The notes beneath the pieces are model-generated. The model worked only from the letters and a program-made list of their open reading frames with translations. It was not told where the DNA came from and did not search any database. From contig DATMZF010000039.1 in assembly GCA_035560555.1 (NCBI GenBank), forward strand, positions 1 to 64,000: a stretch of 64,000 bases of DNA. Direction: 5' to 3'. The stretch is from UBA11090 sp035560555 (lineage in GTDB: Bacteria > Spirochaetota > Spirochaetia > Treponematales > Rectinemataceae). Positions 44,144 through 51,421 of this stretch are shown piece after piece; within the stretch, counting starts at the first letter, position 1; each line of letters opens with the position of its first letter. The translations under genes were made by a program, and so were the position numbers.

Positions 44144-45754
44144 TCATCTCCCCGCGATAACGAATTCCATCTTCAGACAGGGAAGCCGATCCGGCATCCT
44201 GTCCAGCGCGTATCCGCCTTCGGGGCTTTTTACCGCCAGGGAGAGCTCCCAGTTCGTGAACAGAAGGAGCTTCTGGACGAGTTCTCCCGACACGAAAAAA
44301 GAATACTTCCGATCCACATTTTTCACCGATACGCCGATTTTTGCGCTGCCCCCCTCGAGCCATCTCCTTAAGCGCGAGCCCATCCACTGCAGCCCGCACT
44401 CGCCTCCGGCGGAGCGGAACCGCAAGTCCCCATCCAGACCCTGGGTCAGCCAATCCCCGAAAGAAAGCCCTTCGCTATCAGCGAGGTCCTCGCCTTCGTC
44501 GCTCGCCTCCTCATCATTTCCTCCCTCCTCGCGGCTTCGCGAAAACGAGGCCTTGGCGGCGGCCTTGAAAACGAGTCGCCTCGTGCCGCCGGGAACGGGA
44601 TTACGGCTAAGGACGAGCGAAGCGTTCCGCGGCCCTCCCCCATCGACGGAGAATCTGGCGGCCAACCTGATGGCGTCATAGCCCAGATCAATCGCCGCCC
44701 TGACGAGATCCGTCCGCCACAGCCAAAGCAGTTCGCTCATGGGCGAAACGTCGTCCCCGAGGACAGGTCGTTTGCCGCTTGGGAAAGTCCCTTCCAGGAA
44801 CGATCCAACCATGAATCTCGCCGCGATGGTCCAAGGATCCGCGCTGAAGGAGGCTCTCGCGTCGGCCAGGAAATCGTGGAGCGGAGGCTCTCCTGATGCC
44901 GTCCTGTAAGATTTGGCGGAGCCGAAGACGAAGGCGCCTATACTGATCGACGGCGAAGACGGCCCCCCGCCGCCAAGTTTTCTGCCGAACGCCCAATCCA
45001 GGGAAGCGGCCAAGCCAGGGGGTTCCAGATAGCCGACGCTGCCCGACATCCAGGCACCGGCCTTAAAATCACCCAACCTCAATCTCGCGGACGAGGAAAC
45101 CGCGAACGAGGCGGATCCCGGCGAATAGAAGGTCCCAGCGCGCCAGCCATCGCCGGAGGCCTCGCTGGGTTTGTCCGACAAGCTGGCCGATATAGCGACG
45201 GAAAAAGGCTCTCTTCCCGCCGAGAACTCGATCCCGGCGGAACGGAAAGACCGATCAAGCGTCGCGGCGATGGAGCTGGCTTTGGCCATGTCATTCGCCT
45301 CGAGGATCGAGGGCTCCGTCAGTACGAAAAGCGCTATCCCTTCGGTTCCGAATCCGAAGAGAAGCGCATCACCTTTTTCGCCATCGCCCGCGAGCCAGAG
45401 ACCTCTGGAGGAGGCCTGCGGTTCGCTGTAGGGCTTGGTCTTGAGGGCAGCCCCCTCATTCGCTTTCCCCGTTCCCAGGAAAGCGACATAATCCTTTGAA
45501 TCCATCCTGAAATACAGGCTTCCGACGCTAGCCCGCTCCAAGGCAAGCCCCAGACCACTCTCAAGGATCGCGTCGTCCGGAAGTGAGTATCCCATCCGGA
45601 TATTCACTTTCTCCTCCCCTACAGCGATGCTGCCCGAAAGGTTTCGCCGCGATCTTTCCATGGACCGTGGGCTCGCCTCGGCCCAAAAGCACATCGTGAG
45701 CAACGCCATGGCGAGAAGTATCCGCTTCACGCACAAGGAACGTCCACTCGCCAC
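44144..45754 (-). CDS. Uncharacterised secreted, barrel-like protein
   Basis: About 536 aa from a GTG at 45754, or 528 from a GTG at 45730 that gives a cleaner signal peptide (VKRILLAMALLTMCFWAEA). No known domain is recognised. The mature part has many alternating hydrophobic/Ser-Gly-rich strands (for example SFAVSSSARLRLGDFKAGAWMSG split over strands), which fits an outer-membrane beta-barrel. An acidic low-complexity insert (EEGGNDEEASDEGEDLADSE) sits near residue 420. It is transcribed away from the glutaredoxin gene. Such lineage-specific barrels are common in spirochaetes; the function is unknown. Confidence 0.6.
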   Translation of the reverse strand: MASGRSLCVKRILLAMALLTMCFWAEASPRSMERSRRNLSGSIAVGEEKVNIRMGYSLPDDAILESGLGLALERASVGSLYFRMDSKDYVAFLGTGKANEGAALKTKPYSEPQASSRGLWLAGDGEKGDALLFGFGTEGIALFVLTEPSILEANDMAKASSIAATLDRSFRSAGIEFSAGREPFSVAISASLSDKPSEASGDGWRAGTFYSPGSASFAVSSSARLRLGDFKAGAWMSGSVGYLEPPGLAASLDWAFGRKLGGGGPSSPSISIGAFVFGSAKSYRTASGEPPLHDFLADARASFSADPWTIAARFMVGSFLEGTFPSGKRPVLGDDVSPMSELLWLWRTDLVRAAIDLGYDAIRLAARFSVDGGGPRNASLVLSRNPVPGGTRRLVFKAAAKASFSRSREEGGNDEEASDEGEDLADSEGLSFGDWLTQGLDGDLRFRSAGGECGLQWMGSRLRRWLEGGSAKIGVSVKNVDRKYSFFVSGELVQKLLLFTNWELSLAVKSPEGGYALDRMPDRLPCLKMEFVIAGR

Positions 45755-45834
45755 ATCGTTGCTTCAATTTCTCGATCCGCCCGCGGGATGTATGCCCCAC
45801 GCTCCGTCGCGAGCCGCGCTTTTTGTCATGAATA

Positions 45835-45863
45835 TTGACCTGTGAACCATTATATATTATTAT
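45835..45863 (+). promoter_or_regulatory. Promoter of glutaredoxin gene
   Basis: TTGACC (45835-45840), 17-bp A/T-rich spacer, TATTAT (45858-45863). Leader about 27 nt with GGAGG before the ATG at 45897. Confidence 0.65.
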
Positions 45864-45896
45864 TTGAATATACCTTTTGCTTGTATGGAGGTCCCT

Positions 45897-46127
45897 ATGT
45901 CCGTCCTGCTCTATTCGACCCCGAGCTGCGCTTACTGCCGGTTGGCCAAAGATTATTTCAAGACAAACGGAGTTTCGTTTACCGAATACAATGTCGCCTC
46001 GGATCAGCGTAAAGCGGAGGAGATGGTGCGCAAATCGGGACAAATGGGCGTCCCCGTCATCGACATCGACGGCTCCATCATCATAGGATTCAACAAACCG
46101 GATATCGAGCGCGCCTTGCGCCGCTGA
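45897..46127 (+). CDS. Glutaredoxin-like protein (NrdH/Grx type)
   Basis: 76 aa, the size of a single thioredoxin-fold glutaredoxin of the NrdH/YruB type. The redox motif is CAYC (residues 11-14) in STPSCAYCRLAKDYF; the cis-Pro motif GVPVIDIDG lies near residue 51. The C-terminus GFNKPDIERALRR matches the common GFD...L end. It reduces disulfides or feeds electrons to ribonucleotide reductase or peroxidases. GGAGG lies 5 nt before the ATG. A longer in-frame start at 45864 would overlap the -10 box and is rejected. Confidence 0.9.
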   Translation: MSVLLYSTPSCAYCRLAKDYFKTNGVSFTEYNVASDQRKAEEMVRKSGQMGVPVIDIDGSIIIGFNKPDIERALRR

Positions 46128-46183
46128 GTCCCCCGCAGCAGCCGATCCGCTTCCCCGAAGCCTTAGCTTCTCGGGACTTCAAG

Positions 46184-46220
46184 AAGCCCGCGAACATTGC
46201 CGTTCGTGGGCTTTTGCTTT
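46184..46220 (+). terminator. Intrinsic terminator after glutaredoxin gene
   Basis: AAGCCCGCGAAC and GTTCGTGGGCTT (46184-46195, 46202-46213) form a 12-bp stem with one G-U pair and a 6-nt loop, followed by TTGCTTT. Confidence 0.8.
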
Positions 46221-46268
46221 ATTATCATCGTGGCCGCCTCATTTCCGTGGGACGGCCGGGAGCTGCCC

Positions 46269-47054
46269 ATGAACCAGGACCAGGTAAAATCCATACTTCT
46301 CGAAGTGGAGGAATGTCCTACCCCCTTCACGCTCGCATTCACCGGCAAGGCAAACAAGAAAGTGAATGGCCTCTATAAACCGGAAACCGCCGAAATCGTC
46401 CTCCACAACAAGAATTTCGAGTCGGACAACCAGCTACTCTATACTGCCCTCCATGAATACGCCCACCACCTCCATCACGCGCGCCGGGGCGGACTGCAGC
46501 AATCGCGCCCGCACACCCAGGAGTTCTGGGCAATATTCCATGGCCTCGTCCAGAAAGCGCAGGAAAAAGGTTTTTATGAAAACATCTTCGAGACAGTGCC
46601 GGAATTCGTGGAGTTGACGAAAACGATAAAGGAAAACTGCATACTGGCCAACGGCGAGATCATGCTCGAATTCGGGCGGCTCCTCGCACAGGCATCGCAG
46701 CTGTGCAGAGTTCATAGGGCGAGGTTCGAGGACTACATAGAGCGCGTGCTGGGCGTGCCGCGCGCCACGGCCACCGCGGCCGTGGCGGCGCAGCAGATAG
46801 GCCTCGATCCCGGCATGGGCTGGGACAGCCTCCGTTTCGTGTCCGGCATCCACGACCCCGACGAGCGCACGAAGGCGATTGAGGCTCTATCAGCGGGGGC
46901 GAGTCCGACATCGGTCAAGGGCTTTCTCAAAAGCGCCGAGGATGCCGAAGATCCAGCGGACCGCCTTTTCAAGGAAAAAGCCCGAATCGAGAAGACGATC
47001 CGCAGCCTTTCGGAGCGGCTCGAGGAGATCGAGAAGAAGCTGTCGGAAATATAG
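46269..47054 (+). CDS. HExxH-motif protein of unknown function
   Basis: 261 aa from ATG 46269; an earlier in-frame ATG at 46197 falls within the preceding terminator and is rejected. The segment YTALHEYAHHLHHARRGG (from residue 58) has an HExxH zinc-protease-like motif, H62-E63-xx-H66. The N-terminal ~120 residues look like a small SprT/ImmA-like metallopeptidase domain. Residues about 135-230 are helical, and the last ~30 form a short charged coiled coil (ARIEKTIRSLSERLEEIEKK). No DNA-binding motif or signal peptide is seen, so it is probably cytoplasmic. Family not recognised. Confidence 0.7.
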   Translation: MNQDQVKSILLEVEECPTPFTLAFTGKANKKVNGLYKPETAEIVLHNKNFESDNQLLYTALHEYAHHLHHARRGGLQQSRPHTQEFWAIFHGLVQKAQEKGFYENIFETVPEFVELTKTIKENCILANGEIMLEFGRLLAQASQLCRVHRARFEDYIERVLGVPRATATAAVAAQQIGLDPGMGWDSLRFVSGIHDPDERTKAIEALSAGASPTSVKGFLKSAEDAEDPADRLFKEKARIEKTIRSLSERLEEIEKKLSEI

Positions 47055-47094
47055 AGCTTTTCGCCTTCGAAATCGGGCCGACCGTATCGATAAG

Positions 47095-47169
47095 GCTTGA
47101 GCTCAAGCTGAAGCTTAAGCTCAAGCTTAAGCTTCAGCGCAGGCTTTAGCCTAGGCTTCAGCCAAGGCT
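47095..47169. repeat. Cluster of nested palindromes built from AAGCTY units
   Basis: GCTTGAGCTCAAGC (47095-47108) is a perfect 14-bp palindrome. It overlaps a 32-bp near-perfect palindrome (47107-47138; one central mismatch) made of AAGCTT/AAGCTC units. TAGCCTAGGCTT and related GGCT units follow to 47169. It lies between two convergent genes and enters the end of lysO. No T run is present, so it is not a classical terminator. Confidence 0.75.
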
Positions 47170-48207
47170 AAAACAGATGGGCACGAGAAAAGGGACGATA
47201 AGGGAGAGCAGGGCTCCGGACATGAAGCTGACGGGAACGATCCAGGGTCCCGCCGACTGCTCGATGAGGGGCAAGGTCACGTCCATGGCCGTCGCGCCGC
47301 CTACGCTGACAGCCATGGCAGGAACCGCGCTCCGCCCCAGAAAGGGGATGAGCAACAGGGCAATACTCTCGCGAAACATGTTGGCCAGAAAGGAAACCGA
47401 GCCAAGAAGAGGGTCGCCCAAATTGGAAATGAGGACGCCGGATAGGCTGTACCAGCCGAAACCTCCGGCGAGAGCCATGGCTTTGCCGGCCGAGAGCGAA
47501 AAAAGCGGTACGAGAACCAGGCTCGACGCCAGCGTACCGACGATTGTCGCCAAGGGGACGGCGATGGCGGCGGGACTGGCGAGCGCTTTTTTCAGGCTCG
47601 TGCCCGACTGCGTGAACTGCATTCCGATGAAAAAGAGAAGCGCGTCCAGCGTCCAGCCCGTCACCTTTGCCATATCGAAGACCGATGGAGAAAGGAGTAG
47701 GCCAACCATGAGGCCTGCGACGACAAAGGCGAGAAGCTTGAGCGGGGCCTTCAACTGCGACGCGAAGGCTCTCACCCTCGCCCGCGTCGACCATTTCGGC
47801 GACGGGAAAGGCTGGGAGCCCGATGGGCGCGGCGACGAATCGGGGTTCGCCCCCCTTATTCCCTTTCGCCTCAAGCCGGGGACGATGAAGCTCGTTCCAT
47901 AGACCGCGAGACAACTCCCCGTGATCGCCAGAAGGGCCGTCGCAAGGGCGAGGACGCCCATGGTCGCAAGATTCGCGTAGAGTTCGGGATTGTTCCCGAT
48001 TCTGAAGCCCATGCTGAAAAGAAGAGCCCAGAGCACATAGCGCACTATGCCATCGACGACCGAGCTCTTAGGCGCCAGACGAATTTTCGCGAGAAGCGCT
48101 CCGCCGCAGATAAAAGCGAGGAGCGACGCTATATCGAATAGACCCTGCATTGTGGCAACCATAGCGAAAATTCGCCGTCGTGAACAGCGGCTATTCTTGA
48201 CAGCCAT
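47158..48207 (-). CDS. lysO: LysO family (DUF340) lysine exporter-like protein
   Basis: 349 aa, polytopic, about eight helices. The C-terminal LysO domain is clear: DALLFFIGMQFTQSGTSLKKAL, GGFGWYSLSGVLISNLGDPLLGSVSFLANMFRE, and SVGGATAMDVTLPLIEQSAG. E. coli LysO (YbjE) exports lysine and the toxic analogue thialysine. The start is uncertain: ATG 48207 has GGAG 7 nt before, but the first 15 residues are basic; ATG 48162 or 48150 would begin just before the first helix. An 85-residue variable loop (about 115-155) is longer than in E. coli. Divergent from pyrK, with only 33 bp between starts. Confidence 0.88.
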   Translation of the reverse strand: MAVKNSRCSRRRIFAMVATMQGLFDIASLLAFICGGALLAKIRLAPKSSVVDGIVRYVLWALLFSMGFRIGNNPELYANLATMGVLALATALLAITGSCLAVYGTSFIVPGLRRKGIRGANPDSSPRPSGSQPFPSPKWSTRARVRAFASQLKAPLKLLAFVVAGLMVGLLLSPSVFDMAKVTGWTLDALLFFIGMQFTQSGTSLKKALASPAAIAVPLATIVGTLASSLVLVPLFSLSAGKAMALAGGFGWYSLSGVLISNLGDPLLGSVSFLANMFRESIALLLIPFLGRSAVPAMAVSVGGATAMDVTLPLIEQSAGPWIVPVSFMSGALLSLIVPFLVPICFSLG

Positions 48208-48240
48208 CCCCGCTCTCCGGACAATGCAGGCCAGAGGTTA

Positions 48241-49089
48241 GTGGTGAGGCAGTTCGACGCGACCATAACGATAAATCATGACGTATCCCCTTCCTGGAAG
48301 ATCTTGGGCTTCGAGTGGCCCAAAGACCTCCCCCCCCCCGCGCCCGGCCAGTTCTTCACCTTCAGGCCGAAGGCGCTGGAGCCGGGCGATTCGGGATTGC
48401 TTCGCAGGCCTCTCGCCTTCGCCAATTTCGCCGATACCCTCGCCTACGCCCTCTACCAGATCCGCGGAAGCGGCACGAAGGCGCTGGCCGCGATGACGGA
48501 GGGCGAGTCCATCGATATCATCGGGGCTCTTGGCAACAGCTTTCCCCTCCCCCAAACCGGCGAAAAACCATTTCTCCTTGGCGGCGGCATTGGGATAGGA
48601 CCTCTCCTCTTCTTCCACTCGAGGCTTCAGGAACTGAGGCTCGACCGGGCCCAATCGCCATGCCTCATTCTCGGCTTTCGCTCATCAGGTTTCGTGCCCG
48701 ATTTCCGGGCGGCCTTGGCGCTTCCCGCGGACAATGCCCGCCTGGGGCTTCAAAAGCTTTCCGACAGCCTCTCCATGGCGGCGATCGCGACCGACGACGG
48801 AACGAGAGGATACGCCGGCACAGTCATGGACGCCCTCGGCGCTGAAATCGCGGGCGCGGCCAGCGGCGGGCGGCACTACTACGGATGCGGCCCTGGTCCC
48901 ATGCTGGCCGCGCTGGATGCCTTCGCCGGCGCCGAAGGCTCGATCGCCCACGTCTCCGTGGAACAATGGATGGCCTGCGGCGTCGGCGCCTGCCATGGCT
49001 GCGTCCTGCCCGCCTCCAAGGGCGGCTACCTCCGCGCATGCGCCGATGGCCCGGTTTTCGCGAGCGGCGACATCATGTGGAAGGAGTGA
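48241..49089 (+). CDS. pyrK: Dihydroorotate dehydrogenase electron transfer subunit
   Basis: 282 aa FAD and 2Fe-2S protein that moves electrons from PyrD to NAD in type 1B dihydroorotate dehydrogenase. An FAD-binding barrel (about 1-100), an NAD-binding domain with LLGGGIGIGPLLFF near residue 115, and the C-terminal cluster motif CGVGACHGCVLP plus a later C in RACADGP. Start is GTG, either 48241 or 48244, with AGAGG just upstream. It ends 3 nt before pyrD, and AAGGAG for pyrD lies in its last codons. Other pyrimidine genes are not in this window. Confidence 0.92.
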   Translation: MVRQFDATITINHDVSPSWKILGFEWPKDLPPPAPGQFFTFRPKALEPGDSGLLRRPLAFANFADTLAYALYQIRGSGTKALAAMTEGESIDIIGALGNSFPLPQTGEKPFLLGGGIGIGPLLFFHSRLQELRLDRAQSPCLILGFRSSGFVPDFRAALALPADNARLGLQKLSDSLSMAAIATDDGTRGYAGTVMDALGAEIAGAASGGRHYYGCGPGPMLAALDAFAGAEGSIAHVSVEQWMACGVGACHGCVLPASKGGYLRACADGPVFASGDIMWKE

Positions 49090-49091
49090 GC

Positions 49092-50042
49092 ATGGAACCC
49101 GACCTCAGCGTCTCCATAGGCCCTCTCGTCATGCCGAACCCCGTAGGCGTCGCCTCGGGAACCTTCGGCTATGGACAGGAATACCAGGATCTCGTCGAAA
49201 TAGACAAATTTGGCGCCCTCTACACGAAAGCGCTGACCCTCGAACCGCGCGAAGGCAACCGCCCTCCCCGCATCGTCGAAACCCCGCAGGGACTCATCAA
49301 CTCCATAGGGCTAGCCAACCCCGGACTGCGAGGCTTTCTCAGCGACAAGCTTCCCTACCTCAAGCTTAGAACCTGCCCGATCATCGTCAACGTCGGCGGT
49401 TCCACCAAGGAAGATTACCTGTCCGTGGTGGAGGGGATCGAAGCCTTCGTGGGGTCTCCCGAAGCGGACGTACGCTCGGGCGTGGACGCGTATGAGATAA
49501 ACGTCTCCTGCCCCAATGTATCGCACGGCGGTATGTCGTTCGGCACCGATCCCCGCCTCGTGGAGGATCTCACCTCCCGCATCCGGCGGACGACGAAGAG
49601 GGCGATCATCATAAAGCTGAGTCCCAATGTCACCGACATAGCGGAGATAGCGAGAGCCGCGGAAGGCGGCGGTGCCGATGCCGTATCCTGCATCAACACG
49701 CTCGTGGGGATGGCGATCGACACCGAACGCTGCCGGCCTCTCATCGCCAGGGGAACGGGCGGACTGTCCGGACCGGCGATTCGCCCCATCGGCGTCGCCT
49801 GCACATGGAAAGTGGCGCAGGCGGTCAAGATACCCGTCATCGGATTGGGGGGCATCGCCACCGCTAACGATGCCCTCGAGTACCTCCTCGCCGGGGCCGT
49901 GGCGGTCCAGATCGGCACAGCTCTTTTCGCCGATCCGGGAACGCCTCTCCGGATCCTCGACGGTATCGCGGCTTGGATGAAGCGAAAATCGGTCGCGAGC
50001 ACGAAGGATATTGCGGGCCTTCTGAACTTTCAGCGAGTCTGA
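49092..50042 (+). CDS. pyrD: Dihydroorotate dehydrogenase, catalytic subunit (type 1B)
   Basis: 316 aa. Oxidises dihydroorotate to orotate in pyrimidine synthesis, with FMN. The start at ATG 49092 has AAGGAG upstream; longer in-frame openings would lie within pyrK. Motifs: NPVGVASGTFGYG near residue 15, GLANPG near 75, NVSCPNVSHGG near 137 with the type 1B catalytic Cys, KLSPNVTDI near 178, and GGIATANDALEYL plus GAVAVQIGTALF near 255. It pairs with pyrK, which makes the enzyme NAD-dependent and cytosolic. Confidence 0.95.
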   Translation: MEPDLSVSIGPLVMPNPVGVASGTFGYGQEYQDLVEIDKFGALYTKALTLEPREGNRPPRIVETPQGLINSIGLANPGLRGFLSDKLPYLKLRTCPIIVNVGGSTKEDYLSVVEGIEAFVGSPEADVRSGVDAYEINVSCPNVSHGGMSFGTDPRLVEDLTSRIRRTTKRAIIIKLSPNVTDIAEIARAAEGGGADAVSCINTLVGMAIDTERCRPLIARGTGGLSGPAIRPIGVACTWKVAQAVKIPVIGLGGIATANDALEYLLAGAVAVQIGTALFADPGTPLRILDGIAAWMKRKSVASTKDIAGLLNFQRV

Positions 50043-50046
50043 ACCC

Positions 50047-50820
50047 TCACTTGGAAAGAGCGGATCTCTGCATAAGCGCCTCTCCCCCCTCCACCTTCAC
50101 GAGAAGACTCTCCTTTTCGCTGAAAAACAGGTGCATCCCTTCGGAAAGCCCCGCTTTCTGTACGCCATCGGCGATTTCAAGGAAACAGAGCGGACTCTTT
50201 GGCCACCACCGCGCTCCCTCGGGAAGGCTGAATTTTCCGGCCGCGGCGCGAAATACGCTTACCCTGAAGGTTCCGTTCAAAAGCAGATCGGCCACCTTCC
50301 ATGGAGGCACGGCCCAGGGATCCACGCCTTTCGTTTCGCTTAGGGGCTCGAGCTTTTCGAGAGGATAAGCCCAGGGAACATAGCCGGCTTCCTCGATGCG
50401 ACGGGCGACCGAGGCCGCGTAGCCGGACGCGAAACTGACATTGAGGCGGTCGGGAGCGGAAGATGGCAGCTCGCTGGCCGGGGTTTCAAGGTCGAAGGGA
50501 TAGAGTGCTCCCGCCGGCAAGAAAGCCACCTCCCCATAGGAAGGCGTGGCGAGTATCGCCTGCGGTTCGCCCCGCTTCAAGCGCAGGACGAGCGCCACGC
50601 CTTCGCTCGCGAAGGCGTGGCGCTCCATCCCGGCTTCATCTTTCCACGAAAACGCGTAGGTCAAAGCGCCCATCCCGGACCAGGCGGCGGGGCATTCGGG
50701 CGTTTCAACGATGACCGTGTGAACGAAGAGGCATTCGAGGCCGCAGGACAGAAGAAGCGCCGCGCAGGCGGCCAAAGCCGACAGAGCGCCGCATCGACGG
50801 CATGAATTTCGCACCGACAT
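50047..50820 (-). CDS. Putative lipoprotein of unknown function
   Basis: About 257 aa with a lipoprotein signal: a basic N-terminus, a hydrophobic stretch and a LLLSC lipobox about 26 residues in. No known domain recognised; the mature part is mostly beta-like. ATG 50820 is flush against GGAGG with no spacing, whereas GTG 50814, two codons later, has the ideal 6-nt spacing, so GTG may be the real start. In-frame ATGs further upstream (50892, 50943) would overlap the DUF4416 gene and spoil the signal peptide. It follows the DUF4416 gene by about 40 bp, and meets pyrD tail to tail. Confidence 0.65.
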   Translation of the reverse strand: MSVRNSCRRCGALSALAACAALLLSCGLECLFVHTVIVETPECPAAWSGMGALTYAFSWKDEAGMERHAFASEGVALVLRLKRGEPQAILATPSYGEVAFLPAGALYPFDLETPASELPSSAPDRLNVSFASGYAASVARRIEEAGYVPWAYPLEKLEPLSETKGVDPWAVPPWKVADLLLNGTFRVSVFRAAAGKFSLPEGARWWPKSPLCFLEIADGVQKAGLSEGMHLFFSEKESLLVKVEGGEALMQRSALSK

Positions 50821-50858
50821 CCTCCATCGGCGATACGCCTGGAGGCGCCACCAGCGCT

Positions 50859-51380
50859 TCAATTCCGGGAAGCGAAGATTCTCTTTCTCCATTGGGCGAG
50901 CATGGTTCTCACCGGTTCCGATGCCCAGTCGGGATAAGTCCATGGCAAGGCGTGAAATTCCTTCTTTTCGAAGATGAGCGTGAGTTCTGCGTAGATCCCG
51001 TCACTCAGCGCGATCCGGTGGGCCCTGTCCTTCGTCGTCGCAAGGACGAATCTCCCCGGCGCCAAGAGGCCGGGATCGAGATTGATGCGCCGTCGGCCAC
51101 CGGCGGCGAAGCCCGCCTCGATCGCGTTCGTGCTCGTCTTGATGGCGGCCAGGGCTGCGGGGTCCACTAAGTCGCTGAACTGCAGGTAATAACGCCAGAT
51201 AGGTTCCCCCATCTCGGGAACGTAGTAATCGGTCCACCTGAACTCTTCCCTGGGAGTCAGGCTCTCCGCGGGACCATAGATCGCTTCGAGCTGGCCAAGG
51301 ACGGCCTCCTCGATATCGGGATCGCTCGACAGAACTCCCACGACGAGAATTTCCTTTCCAAAAGCCCCGGATGTACCCAT
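50859..51380 (-). CDS. DUF4416 family protein
   Basis: 173 aa. The sequence fits the DUF4416 family in length and in its landmarks: VVGVLSSDPDIEEAVL near the start, FRWTDYYVPEMGEPIWRYYLQF in the middle and RRRINLDPGLLAPGRFVLATTKDRAHRIAL near 100. The end reads FHALPWTYPDWASEPVR. No function is known for the family; it occurs mainly in deltaproteobacteria, spirochaetes and related anaerobes. No signal peptide or membrane helix is seen. It is divergent from the solute-binding protein gene 41 bp away. Confidence 0.75.
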   Translation of the reverse strand: MGTSGAFGKEILVVGVLSSDPDIEEAVLGQLEAIYGPAESLTPREEFRWTDYYVPEMGEPIWRYYLQFSDLVDPAALAAIKTSTNAIEAGFAAGGRRRINLDPGLLAPGRFVLATTKDRAHRIALSDGIYAELTLIFEKKEFHALPWTYPDWASEPVRTMLAQWRKRIFASRN

Positions 51381-51384
51381 ACTG

Positions 51385-51413
51385 TTGCCTTCCCCGCCTT
51401 TTTATCGCATACT
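51385..51413 (+). promoter_or_regulatory. Promoter of solute-binding protein gene, apparently leaderless
   Basis: TTGCCT (51385-51390), 17-bp spacer, CATACT (51408-51413). The ATG at 51422 lies 8 nt after the -10 box, at the expected start of transcription. No Shine-Dalgarno is present. Confidence 0.6.
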
Positions 51414-51421
51414 CGATTGCA

